Translations under genes and position numbers: made by a program | The notes under the pieces: model-generated | What the model was told of the DNA's origin: nothing | Seen by the model: the letters and a program-made list of their open reading frames with translations, nothing else | Databases searched by the model: none | Assembly (NCBI GenBank): GCA_018657625.1 | Contig: JABHWU010000053.1 | Coordinates: forward strand, 35,035-99,034 | Reading direction: 5' to 3' | Length of the DNA: 64,000 nucleotides | Origin: Deltaproteobacteria bacterium | GTDB taxonomy: Bacteria > SAR324 > XYD2-FULL-50-16 | Part shown: positions 55,769 to 64,000 of the stretch, piece by piece | How the letters are laid out: each line of letters opens with the position of its first letter | How positions within the stretch are numbered: position 1 is the first letter of the stretch

Positions 55769-56167
55769 CTATGAATTTAACCTGGAGGCTTGATCTCTCA
55801 CCCAGTCTAATCCACCTTGTGACCAGGCATATACAAACCCGACTAACAAGATTAGTACAAATAAGAATATTTCTACAAATGCCAGCAAGCCATATCCTGA
55901 ATTTATCAATTCTTTAAACACAGCTGTAACAGGATACATAAATGCAATTTCCACATCGAAGATAACAAAAACAAATGTTACCAGGTAAAATCGCATATTA
56001 AATTGTCTGATTCCACTCCCGATTGGAATTTCTCCGCATTCATAAACCATATTTTTTGCGGGAGATGGATTATCCGGTCGAATCAACTTCCCAATCACCA
56101 ATGTCACAAAAACAAAGCCGATTGCAATTAGGAGGAAAACAAAAATATTCGCAAATTCGAATAGCAT
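55769..56167 (-). CDS. nuoA: Complex I subunit A
   Basis: About 132 residues with three membrane helices. The conserved segments are YECGEIPIGSGIRQFNMRFY and FDVEIAFMYPV. The start at 56167 (MLFEFANIF) has AAGGA at good spacing; the longer frame from 56206 lacks one. It is the first gene of the operon, so the operon promoter should lie in the AT-rich region just upstream. Confidence 0.94.
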   Translation of the reverse strand: MLFEFANIFVFLLIAIGFVFVTLVIGKLIRPDNPSPAKNMVYECGEIPIGSGIRQFNMRFYLVTFVFVIFDVEIAFMYPVTAVFKELINSGYGLLAFVEIFLFVLILLVGFVYAWSQGGLDWVRDQASRLNS

Positions 56168-57091
56168 GACCTCGTCCTTAAAATTTTGAAACATGAACTG
56201 TTTCAATATTGACTAAAATGTTCACTATAATCGTAAACTTTGTACCTTTTAAGATAGTTTTGTCTGCTTTAGCCGATAAAATCATTTATGGCAATTTGAT
56301 ATCCAATATCGGACCGATAAATAGCATAAAATCACACCTTGATGCTTATAGTTTATCATACTGTTTTTACTAAATAAAACTACTTATCTTTTGATATAAC
56401 ATGGTTTTATAATTTAATATAAAAATAAATCTATACGATAAACTATCGTAAACCACAACTTTAATCCCTTAGAAATAACAAAATTCATTAATAATAACAT
56501 ATTACTAAAAATATAAGCAATATATTAATAATAAATATGCGGCAGCCATGAATAACAAACAGTTTTATATTATAATGAAATTCTAACGATCAAATTATTT
56601 TTGATTTAAAACAACTATTGCAATGTTTTTACTTTATTAAAGTCAGGCAATATATTCTCTACCCAAACCGAATACACTAATTGTTACATATTTCTATTTA
56701 TCATAAAACAGATAAGTTATTGGTTTGGTTTTATATAATTTGTAGCTTTAGATTAAGGTACTAAATTTACATCGGAATTTATCTCTATCGTTGATTTTTT
56801 TTCAATTTTTCTATATTCAAAATAACAGTGCAATCAGCTATTTTTATATCTCAAGAAATGAACCAATTATTATTTATGCATGTTTTACTGAAAAGACTGA
56901 CAATAAACAGAGGGTTGAATTGTTGATCAAGGTTTTTATCAACTTTTATTACTAATGTCTACTATACCAAAATCTGTTAAAATCGCATCTAATAACTTTT
57001 GATTAATTAAATCATCATCAACTACTAAAATCCTCATAGACAATACACTTATTTTAAATTTCCAATAAAGTCTGCCATTTTTTAATTAGCG
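56168..57091. other. Gene-poor stretch of about 920 bases
   Basis: Very AT-rich. It presumably carries the nuo promoter near 56200-56300. Near its other end is a truncated receiver-domain ORF (56939-57037, minus). No RNA gene is recognised. Confidence 0.5.
56939..57037 (-). pseudogene. Truncated response-regulator receiver fragment
   Basis: An ATG-started ORF of 32 codons begins exactly like a receiver domain (MRILVVDDDLINQKLLDAIL, then TDFGIVDISN) and stops before the phosphoacceptor. No continuation is visible in other frames. It lies 54 bases downstream of the REC-PP2C-HATPase gene on the same strand, and is probably the remnant of a lost regulator. Confidence 0.6.
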
Positions 57092-59434
57092 TTAATCAAT
57101 GCCAGAAAACTCCATTCTTATACCTCCACCAAGGTAGCTCACTGAATGCGTGATATTCTCAATAATTTCCAAACCACGTCCATGAATTCTTAAAGAACCT
57201 TTTTCTTCCAACTGGCTTTTTACACTGGTTAAATCAAAACCACTACCAGTATCTGAAATGATCAATATCAATTTATGATCTTCAATGAAAACGTCAATAT
57301 CAATGGGAGCCAGGCTCTGATTTCGATTCCCATGTTGTATTGAATTAATCAATGCTTCCCTTAATGCAACTGATATTAAAGACTGATCAAATTTTACCTG
57401 ATGATTTAGGCTGATAAAACCTTCGGTTTTTTTTACGATTTGGTCAACTTCTTCAATGGTAGATTGGATCGATTCCCGGAAACCATTTAGTACTTCCGGC
57501 ATTGTCCTGGCTTCAAAAACCGCAATTGTCAGATCATCTGTTACTTCAATCGAACGTGTAATGAAGTCAACAATCGCATCTAATGCTTCACTGACAGGTT
57601 GGGCACTTTGGTTATTACTGATATTTTGAAAAACATCATTGGGTATGGCTTCTAAAACACCATCGGTCGCAATATAAAGCCGATCACCGGGAAAGAAATC
57701 TACCACTCCCTGATCAAACATTTCGACATTAGCAAATAATCCTATGGGAATTCCTTTCCAGTTTAACTGTTCACTTTTATCAGATCCTTTTCTGACTAGT
57801 AAACCACCGGGGATTCCGGCATTGGCAAAATAAAGTTGATTTCTCATACGATCCCACAAGAGCGCTAAAGCACAAACAAAACGCTTGTCTTCTTCTTCGG
57901 TATCATGATCAAAAAGTTTATTCAGATAAGTTAACAATTCAACCGGATTACTGTTTTTTTCCCAAACCCCTTTAATCAATCCAGAAAACCAGGATGCTGT
58001 ATATCCACTCTTAATATCGTGTCCGGCAACATCAGCCATCACCAATCCAAATCGACCATGAAAATTAAATTGATGGCTTAATATTAAATCACCACCAATT
58101 TTTCTGAATGACTTTTGCCAGACTGCCAATTGTTGATCAGATTTAGAGATTGTTTCTTTAAGTTCGTAAGGGCTTTTAACTGATTCCAGACTATTAACGT
58201 CTTTTAACTCTTCTATTTTTCTTTTGCTATTTAGTATTTTTAATGAATAGGCTTCTAAAGTTTTTAATATGTCCTGATATTTAAATGGAAATTTCAAATT
58301 TTCCAATTCATCTTTATAAAGCAGATCCCTTTTATATTCCTCATTTAAAATAAATGTTATCATTTGCTGTGGGTACAATTTTTTAATATAATAGGCTAAT
58401 TGCATATCAAAATCCGGATCCAAAATAATCAAATCATAGCTTGTTTGAGTTATTTTTTTCAAAATGGTCTTCTGTTCCTGAATAATTTCGATTTCGATAC
58501 CAAATTTTAGCAACAATTTATTTAAGGTTGCTTTATAAATATCATTAGTGGTTTTAAGCAATACGTGCTCTAGCTTAATCGTAAACTGCTCATTTTCATC
58601 GCCACCAGAATGCCCTTCCTGGAGTACTTGTTGTGTGCAAAGTTTTATCAACAGGCTTGAATCAATCGGTTTAGGTAGATATTCATCACAACCAGCCTCA
58701 ATGCATTTTTCCTGATCTCCTCTCATCGCTAAAGCTGTTAAAGCAATAATTGGTACCCTAGTCAAGTTTAAATCCTGTTCAAGTTTCCGAATGGTTTTTG
58801 TAGCAGTAAATCCATCCATAACAGGCATATTCATATCCATTAATATTAAGTCATAATTTTTATTTTTACGCCATTCATCGATTGCTAATTGCCCATTCCC
58901 CACTTCTTTCAAATGGACTTGATATTTTACCAGGATTTTATTAATAATCAATCTGTTATAAGGCAGATCTTCAACCAATAATATTGATTTTCCGGATAAT
59001 GGATGCCTTTCTGAGGTTTTTTCATCAAAGAAATTTAATTTGGTTAATATTTTTATTGTTTTTTTTAGATTATTCAGGACATAGGTTTTTAGTTTTTCCA
59101 GTTCTTCGAGATAAAGTGAGTGATATTTTTTTTCGATACCAGCAATGGTATTTAGGAATTCATCGATCTGTTCCAGAGCAAGATATTCGATTTCTTTTTT
59201 TAAGGTTTTTTGCAATGATTCATTTTTAATTAAGTCAGAAACTTCCAAAGCATCGATTTGCTTAATAATATCTTCATAAACTTGTTTAACCTGAGGTACA
59301 AGATACTCCCCTTTTTTATCTAATTCTAATCGAAGCACTTGTTTTAGATATAGCTTTCGAAATGGCGTACCTAGCATAACATAATTCGCTTCTGTTTTAT
59401 TTAGGCTGGAACGATTTTTTGAAGATTGGACCAT
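57092..59434 (-). CDS. Receiver-regulated PP2C phosphatase with HATPase (RsbU/RsbW-type fusion)
   Basis: A 780-residue cytoplasmic regulator. Residues 40-140 are coiled coil. Residues 149-270 form a receiver with Asp200 (LILMDMNMPVMDGF). Residues 285-400 look like a second, degenerate receiver (SYDLIILDPDFD). A SpoIIE-type PP2C phosphatase follows (about 425-640; MADVAGHDIKSG, YIATDGVLEAIPND), then an RsbW-like HATPase (about 660-780; ALREALINSIQHGNRNQ, ISDTGSGFDL, HGRGLEII). It carries both the kinase-like and phosphatase activities of a partner-switching system. The STAS protein encoded at 62168-62473 is a likely substrate. Confidence 0.88.
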   Translation of the reverse strand: MVQSSKNRSSLNKTEANYVMLGTPFRKLYLKQVLRLELDKKGEYLVPQVKQVYEDIIKQIDALEVSDLIKNESLQKTLKKEIEYLALEQIDEFLNTIAGIEKKYHSLYLEELEKLKTYVLNNLKKTIKILTKLNFFDEKTSERHPLSGKSILLVEDLPYNRLIINKILVKYQVHLKEVGNGQLAIDEWRKNKNYDLILMDMNMPVMDGFTATKTIRKLEQDLNLTRVPIIALTALAMRGDQEKCIEAGCDEYLPKPIDSSLLIKLCTQQVLQEGHSGGDENEQFTIKLEHVLLKTTNDIYKATLNKLLLKFGIEIEIIQEQKTILKKITQTSYDLIILDPDFDMQLAYYIKKLYPQQMITFILNEEYKRDLLYKDELENLKFPFKYQDILKTLEAYSLKILNSKRKIEELKDVNSLESVKSPYELKETISKSDQQLAVWQKSFRKIGGDLILSHQFNFHGRFGLVMADVAGHDIKSGYTASWFSGLIKGVWEKNSNPVELLTYLNKLFDHDTEEEDKRFVCALALLWDRMRNQLYFANAGIPGGLLVRKGSDKSEQLNWKGIPIGLFANVEMFDQGVVDFFPGDRLYIATDGVLEAIPNDVFQNISNNQSAQPVSEALDAIVDFITRSIEVTDDLTIAVFEARTMPEVLNGFRESIQSTIEEVDQIVKKTEGFISLNHQVKFDQSLISVALREALINSIQHGNRNQSLAPIDIDVFIEDHKLILIISDTGSGFDLTSVKSQLEEKGSLRIHGRGLEIIENITHSVSYLGGGIRMEFSGID

Positions 59435-59649
59435 GGATTACCTGCAGACAATTTCTATTTTGATTGATTATTTTGTACTTTTTCACCGTACGCAAATCGA
59501 TAGGAATAACAGAACAAAAATATAAGATTGATTAAAAAAGTATTTTGTAAAATTTGAAGAAGGGCTATATTAATATTCATAATCTGCAGAATCGTAATAG
59601 GTATCTATTATTAATATCATCTGAGAAATTTATTAAAATAAAAGATGCT

Positions 59650-60033
59650 TTATATATTTAATTTCAAAACCTGAACAACTCTTGCTAAGAGATCTTCGTG
59701 AGTAAATGGTTTAGTAACATAATGTCTAATTCCGGCGCGTATTGCCTTTAGCATCATATCTTTACCATCTTCAGCAGACAGCATAATCACAGGTATAGAA
59801 CTAAACGCTTCATGTTCTTTCAATTCCAGAAAAAAGTCATACCCACTTTTTTCAGGCATTACCCAGTCTAAAATAATGAGATCCACCTGGTGTTTTTCCA
59901 GTTGTTCCTGACCTTCAAAAGCACTTTCTGCTTCCAATACCTCAAAATCCAGGATATCCAGTGCATCATTTACAATCCTGCGAAGCATGGCACTGTCGTC
60001 AACGATTAATACTGTTTTTTGTTCTTCTGCCAT
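59650..60033 (-). CDS. CheY-like single-domain response regulator
   Basis: A receiver of about 127 residues (TVLIVDDSAMLRRIV, LIILDWVMPEKSGYDF, PVIMLSAEDGKD, HYVTKPFTHEDLL) with intact acidic pocket, acceptor Asp, Ser and Lys. The start at 60033 is preferred: the longer frame to 60069 would overlap cheR, while this one begins four bases after the cheR stop and has GGGGT upstream. It is probably translated together with cheR. The output partner is unknown. Confidence 0.9.
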   Translation of the reverse strand: MAEEQKTVLIVDDSAMLRRIVNDALDILDFEVLEAESAFEGQEQLEKHQVDLIILDWVMPEKSGYDFFLELKEHEAFSSIPVIMLSAEDGKDMMLKAIRAGIRHYVTKPFTHEDLLARVVQVLKLNI

Positions 60034-60037
60034 ATCT

Positions 60038-60871
60038 TTACCCCAAATTGTAATATAACCCGTTTCCATGAGATAGGTTTTTAAAATTATTATCTATCCC
60101 GATCAGTGATTCAGTGGCTCCTAACATCATAAAACCATCTGGAACAAGTGCCCGACTGATTTTTTCAAATAGTTCTTTTTTAAATTCACCTGAGAAATAA
60201 ATCGCAACATTTCTACACAATACTAAATCAAATTTACCTAAAGGAATAAAACTATCCATTAAGTTAAAATTTTTAAATTCAACTCTGCTTTTAATCTCTT
60301 CATTAATTTTGTAGCTTTTTCTTTCTTTGGTAAAATATTTGTTCAAACGCTCCTCGGACATTCCTCTGGAAATCGTAAAAGGATCATATATTCCCCTTTT
60401 AGCCAGAAAAATTACTTCATTAGATATATCCGTTCCCACAATAGAAAAACGATTAAAATATTCTGACTGATTTTTTTGCGCCAGCAATTCCTTGATTAAT
60501 ATTAATAACGAATATGATTCCTGTCCTGTAGAAGATGCTGCAGACCAGATTTTGACGTTAAACTGTCCTTTTTCCAGTTTTTCTATTAAATGCGGCACTA
60601 TCACTTCCTTAAGTGTTACCCAGCAAGATTGATCTCTAAACCATAGTGTTTCATTCGTTGTCATTAAATCAACAACGCGAGTCAATAAACTTTTATCTTT
60701 ACTGATCACATCATGAAGTTGTCCAAAATTGTTAACACCCACTTCATGTGCCATTTCAGTTAATCGGGTCTCTACCAAATAATCCTGATCATCATTCAGC
60801 ACAATACCACACACAGAGACCAACAGATCTCTGATTTTCACAAATTCCTGTGGTTTTAATTCTTCAATCAT
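60038..60871 (-). CDS. cheR: Chemoreceptor glutamate methyltransferase CheR
   Basis: A 277-residue S-adenosylmethionine-dependent methyltransferase acting on receptor glutamates. It has an N-terminal helical domain (about 1-85) and a Rossmann catalytic domain with WSAASSTGQESYSL, TDISNEVIFLAKRGIY and LCRNVAIYFSGEF. It lies between cheB and the CheY-like gene. The chemoreceptor encoded at 14705-17617 is a possible substrate. Confidence 0.94.
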   Translation of the reverse strand: MIEELKPQEFVKIRDLLVSVCGIVLNDDQDYLVETRLTEMAHEVGVNNFGQLHDVISKDKSLLTRVVDLMTTNETLWFRDQSCWVTLKEVIVPHLIEKLEKGQFNVKIWSAASSTGQESYSLLILIKELLAQKNQSEYFNRFSIVGTDISNEVIFLAKRGIYDPFTISRGMSEERLNKYFTKERKSYKINEEIKSRVEFKNFNLMDSFIPLGKFDLVLCRNVAIYFSGEFKKELFEKISRALVPDGFMMLGATESLIGIDNNFKNLSHGNGLYYNLG

Positions 60872-60986
60872 AAATTCAATAATTTATTTAATTTAGAAAA
60901 CACAACATCACTAATATTTATCTATTCGGTTATTTAATCTAATCATAGACCATAATATTTCAAACAAACAACTAATTTTTTAATGT

Positions 60987-62063
60987 TCAATTTGGATTAA
61001 CCAATTCAACAATTCTACTACCAATTTTATCAAGTGGTAACACCTCATCCACTAAAGATTCAGCATAAGCACTCCCTGGCATTCCCCAAACAACGGATGT
61101 TTTTTCATCCTGAATCAGACAATAGGTTCCTTTTCTTTTTAAAGACTTTAAACCATCAGTTCCATCTTTACCCATCCCAGTCATCACAATCGATAAGTGT
61201 CTGACCGCTTTAAGGCCCGCCACGGACCGGAATAAAATATCAACAGCTGGTTTACAATGATTTACAGGTGGCGAATCTATGATTTTGATTTCATGATGAT
61301 TGTTGGCGTTCTTTCTAATTACCATATGTTTACCACCAGGCGCGATATATACATGGCCTTTTTTCGGATTTTCCTGATCAGAAGCTTCCACAATGGTCAT
61401 TTGGGAAATCTGATTCAATCTATCAGCTAAGGATTTAGTGAACATTGGGGGCATATGCTGAACAATCAAAACCGGACAATTAATAGAAACCTTTATGGAT
61501 TCAAAAAGTTTTTGCAGGGCATTAGGGCCACCGGTTGATATTCCAATCAATACATAATCCAAAACACCCATTTCCGGTTTAGGAATCGTTTTCCTATTTC
61601 GTATAATTGGCTTTTCTAAAGTTTCGCTTTCAGTGGTTTGAGATTTGGGAAATACTCTATTGAGGACAATTTCAACCAACGGTTCCAAAGCCTTTTGAAG
61701 TTGTTTAAGACCATCCTGAATATTTTCAGCCGTTGGTTTGGCCACAAAATCCAAAGCACCATTTTCCAATGACTCCAGAGTTGCTTTGGCATTTGCCATA
61801 TCAAACCCGCTAACCATCACCACCTGGACATTTGGATCTATTTTTTTTAATTCTTTCAATGTTTCAATACCATCCATTTCCGGCATCATAACATCTAAAA
61901 AAACAAGATGTGGTTTTAATGATTTAAATTTCATAACAGCTGTTTTACCGGAAGAAGCTGTCCCTACCAATTCAGCCTTTGGAAGCGTTGTAACAACATT
62001 TGATAATATCTGGCGATACGTGATGGTATCGTCCACAACCATGATTCTAACTTTATTCGTCAT
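60987..62063 (-). CDS. cheB: Chemoreceptor glutamate methylesterase CheB
   Basis: About 358 residues from the ATG at 62063, preferred because the longer frame to 62102 adds a hydrophobic tail before the receiver start. The receiver has Asp57 (LVFLDVMMPEMDG). The C-terminal methylesterase has ISTGGPNALQKLF (catalytic Ser), VQHMPPMFTKSLADRL (catalytic His) and MTGMGKDGTDGLK (catalytic Asp). It removes methyl groups or deamidates receptors and is activated by phosphorylation. It forms an adaptation pair with cheR. Confidence 0.94.
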   Translation of the reverse strand: MTNKVRIMVVDDTITYRQILSNVVTTLPKAELVGTASSGKTAVMKFKSLKPHLVFLDVMMPEMDGIETLKELKKIDPNVQVVMVSGFDMANAKATLESLENGALDFVAKPTAENIQDGLKQLQKALEPLVEIVLNRVFPKSQTTESETLEKPIIRNRKTIPKPEMGVLDYVLIGISTGGPNALQKLFESIKVSINCPVLIVQHMPPMFTKSLADRLNQISQMTIVEASDQENPKKGHVYIAPGGKHMVIRKNANNHHEIKIIDSPPVNHCKPAVDILFRSVAGLKAVRHLSIVMTGMGKDGTDGLKSLKRKGTYCLIQDEKTSVVWGMPGSAYAESLVDEVLPLDKIGSRIVELVNPN

Positions 62064-62167
62064 TACTCTTTTTAGGATTTGATATAGGTATAATTTAATC
62101 AAATAAAAAATTTTTCTTAATTTTTTTAAATCATAAAGAATTTTTCGATATTTTATAGATAGTTAAC

Positions 62168-62473
62168 TTATTCGATTGAAAATTGTCGATCAAATTTAAA
62201 TAGTTTCAATACTTTTAATATAGACTCATTACAATTTGATATTTTAAACTCTTTATCCATAGACTTTGACATCTTAAATAATCCTATCATAAGGTTAACA
62301 CCTATCGAACTCAATGCCGTTACATTGGTACAATCCAATACTAAAAGTTCCCACTGTTCACTTTTCAGTAATTTTTGGACTATTAAATCATGCATTTCTG
62401 GTATATTGCCTGCGGAGAAATCCTTTAAAGGACTACATGTTAACTGATTATTTTCAATGACAAAATCAATCAT
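62168..62473 (-). CDS. STAS-domain anti-sigma-factor-antagonist-like protein
   Basis: A 101-residue STAS protein (WELLVLDCTNVTALSSIGVN) with Ser55 and Ser56 at the place of the regulatory phosphoserine of SpoIIAA and RsbV. In partner switching, the unphosphorylated form binds an HATPase kinase and frees its target; a PP2C phosphatase resets it. Both activities are found in the fusion protein encoded at 57092-59434 in the same run of genes. It is the first gene of that minus-strand series. Confidence 0.85.
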   Translation of the reverse strand: MIDFVIENNQLTCSPLKDFSAGNIPEMHDLIVQKLLKSEQWELLVLDCTNVTALSSIGVNLMIGLFKMSKSMDKEFKISNCNESILKVLKLFKFDRQFSIE

Positions 62474-62723
62474 TTTTTAATTTTTTGTAATATTTTATAA
62501 TTTTTAGCTAAAATATAATCGTCCATTTCACCATAATTCTTATTGATATTAAGCCTCATTATACATATTCTCTAATCATACGTTAAGTCAAAACTAGTAA
62601 CAAATGAAGCCAGGAAGATTATTTACTATCATCAATTTTTATAGTTTATTGGCATTTTTAGTTTTTAAATAATTATTACTGAGAAATATAATATTTCGCT
62701 ACTAAATTTCCATAAAAATCAAT

Positions 62724-63713
62724 ATGTCAAAACCAACACTTGCAATTACAATGGGTGACCCTGCCGGGGTCGGTCCGGAAATTATTATAAAAGCACTTCA
62801 CTCCAGCCAGCATCATTCCCGCTTTAATTTATTAATACTGGGGGAGGAGGATATTTTATCTGAGACGGCTTCAAACCTGAACATTTCTGCCAGAATCGAA
62901 GCATTCAATTCTTTTGATGAAATTCAATTCAACCCCGAATGTATAACTGTTTTTAATTGTCAAAAACTCAATCGGCAAGCATTCAAAATGAGTACACCAA
63001 ATTCAAGCTCCGGTGAATTTACTTATCAACTCATTGTAAAAGCTGTCGATATGGCATTAAAACATGAAATTGATGGAATTGTGACAGCACCGATTTGTAA
63101 AGAATCACTACATATGGCAAATCACTTCTTCGATGGGCATACGGGATTACTAGCTTTCTTAACAGATACACAACACTATCGCATGTTATTTGCGGCCGAG
63201 AAATTAAAAATTTTGCATGTAACGGCCCATCTACCATTGTTAGAAGCCTGTAAAATCATCAATATCGACATGGTTTATGAAACCATCGAACTTGGATACC
63301 ATCATATGAAACGTTTAGGCTACCAAAATCCCAAAATAGCAGTTTGCGGGTTAAATCCGCATGCCGGTGAAAATGGTATTTTCGGCAGAGAAGATATTGA
63401 TAATATTCAACCGGCGATTGAAAAAGCACAAAATAATGGAATTATGGCTGAGGGACCACTACCTGCAGACACAACTTTTCTGCTGGCCTATAACGGTAAA
63501 TTTGATATGGTTATCGCACAATACCATGACCAGGGGCATGTTCCGGGAAAATTGGTGGCATTTGACACAGCTGTCAATGTTACAGTGGGACTTCCAATTA
63601 TCAGAACTTCTGTGGATCATGGTACTGCCTTTGATATAGCTGGCAAGGGAATCGCCAAATCAGATAATCTGCTTTTCGCGATTGAATACGCATATAATAT
63701 GACTAAATTATAA
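62724..63713 (+). CDS. pdxA: 4-hydroxythreonine-4-phosphate dehydrogenase (PdxA family)
   Basis: A 329-residue NAD-dependent, metal-dependent dehydrogenase of the DXP-dependent pyridoxal phosphate pathway. It shows GDPAGVGPEIIIKAL, TAPICKESLH, GHTGLLAFL and YHDQGHVPGKL, and ends with the family's DHGTAFDIAGKG. Gly follows GHT, where the classic enzyme often has Glu, so a PdxA2-like sugar-acid-phosphate substrate cannot be excluded. No pdxJ is nearby. It is divergent from the STAS gene. Confidence 0.9.
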   Translation: MSKPTLAITMGDPAGVGPEIIIKALHSSQHHSRFNLLILGEEDILSETASNLNISARIEAFNSFDEIQFNPECITVFNCQKLNRQAFKMSTPNSSSGEFTYQLIVKAVDMALKHEIDGIVTAPICKESLHMANHFFDGHTGLLAFLTDTQHYRMLFAAEKLKILHVTAHLPLLEACKIINIDMVYETIELGYHHMKRLGYQNPKIAVCGLNPHAGENGIFGREDIDNIQPAIEKAQNNGIMAEGPLPADTTFLLAYNGKFDMVIAQYHDQGHVPGKLVAFDTAVNVTVGLPIIRTSVDHGTAFDIAGKGIAKSDNLLFAIEYAYNMTKL

Positions 63714-63741
63714 ATTAATCTGGCCATCAATTAAATATTAA

Positions 63742-63864
63742 ATAGTGGCTGAACGAAAATTCAATTATTGGATATAAATCCGGTAATTAGGGGTATCGCT
63801 ACGAAGTCTCACGATCCTCGTAACAACTTGGTATTTAATTAGTAAAGTATTTTCTACAAATTGT
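63742..63864 (+). repeat. MITE-like intergenic repeat, copy C, interrupted by a group II intron
   Basis: The left end ATAGTGGCTGAACGAAAA (63742-63759) matches copy B at 16 of 18 bases. The core TATCGCTACGAAG...CACGATCCTCGTAACAAC matches copies A and B. Similarity to copy A stops at 63864, just after CTACAAATTGT, exactly where the intron-like sequence begins. Confidence 0.65.
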
Positions 63865-64000
63865 GTAGAGTAGACCGAGGGAGCTTCCCCCTCAGCCTCT
63901 CACAGATCCGTACATGAAACTCTCGCTTCATACGGCTCTTCTTGCTCCATTCAACTAAGAATGTTTGTTACCCTAAAGGTTCCTCTCGTTTCCGATTGAC
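63865..64000 (-). mobile_element. 3' end of a group II intron (domains V and VI), runs off the window
   Basis: On the minus strand, 63938-63905 is a 34-base hairpin with the domain V layout (GAGCCGTA stem start, GAGA loop, TACGGATC stem end). It contains the catalytic AGC; the usual G-U partner is replaced by G-A. It is followed by a domain VI helix with a bulged A at 63871. That A is seven bases from the proposed 3' splice site (intron ends ...CTAC at 63865). The reverse-transcriptase ORF would lie beyond 64000. Confidence 0.7.

Noticed and set aside
1..64000. tRNA, rRNA or CRISPR arrays
   Set aside because: On reading both strands I found no tRNA T-loop context, rRNA-like segment or regularly spaced direct repeats; the only regular repeats are TPR codons.

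Overview
The window is AT-rich, densely coding DNA from a Gram-negative, probably anaerobic or facultative bacterium. Evidence for this: signal peptides and a secreted TPR protein, a bactofilin, a pyruvate:ferredoxin oxidoreductase, a complex I operon without the NADH module, GatA for indirect aminoacylation, and a large two-component and chemosensory repertoire. The gene mix, low GC and a CCTTCGACTCCGCTCAGG-type intergenic motif would fit the FCB superphylum (Calditrichota, Marinimicrobia, Ignavibacteria and relatives). That placement is a low-confidence inference; there is no rRNA or tRNA gene here to test it.

Layout. 0-10 kb: mixed metabolism (cysK, a nitroreductase, a Cas4/AddB-like Fe-S nuclease, a YdjM-like membrane protein, an EamA transporter, a URO-D/MtaA-type protein and an acyl-activating enzyme-ACP-acyltransferase fusion), with intergenic gene remnants and repeats. 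10-21 kb: an all-plus signalling block (REC-sigma54 activator, Cache histidine kinase, thioredoxin-fold protein without cysteines, double-Cache chemoreceptor, REC-histidine kinase, Hpt protein, CheV), with no CheA visible. 21-24 kb: a lone GspF/PilC-GspE/PilB pair and a small zinc-ribbon membrane protein. 24-34 kb: gatA-pheS-pheT followed by an envelope set (membrane coiled-coil protein, bactofilin, 966-residue TPR protein), a TauE/SafE pseudogene and two small helical ORFs. 34-38 kb: PFOR (nifJ). 39-45 kb: an accessory island with a BRO-type protein, a secreted TPR-CHAT protein carrying a C-terminal nuclease-like domain, and a SeqA-N-like small protein. 45.7-56.2 kb: nuoA-B-C-D-H-I-J-K-L-M-N on the minus strand, without nuoE/F/G. 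57-62.5 kb: a minus-strand STAS, cheB, cheR, cheY-like, REC-PP2C-HATPase module joining chemosensory adaptation enzymes to partner switching. 62.7-63.7 kb: pdxA.

Mobile DNA. A dispersed intergenic repeat occurs three times (about 100-225, 9885-10010, 63742-63864). One end carries an 18-base sequence that appears inverted at the opposite end of another copy, as in a MITE. The third copy is interrupted by the 3' end of a minus-strand group II intron; domains V and VI are visible and the intron runs off the window.

How the genes fit together. PFOR makes reduced ferredoxin, a plausible electron source for the NuoEFG-less complex I. The two signalling blocks look complementary: one holds the receptor, CheV, Hpt and kinases, the other CheR, CheB, a CheY-like receiver and a PP2C/STAS switch. 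The most unusual single gene is the secreted TPR-CHAT-SNase-like fusion.
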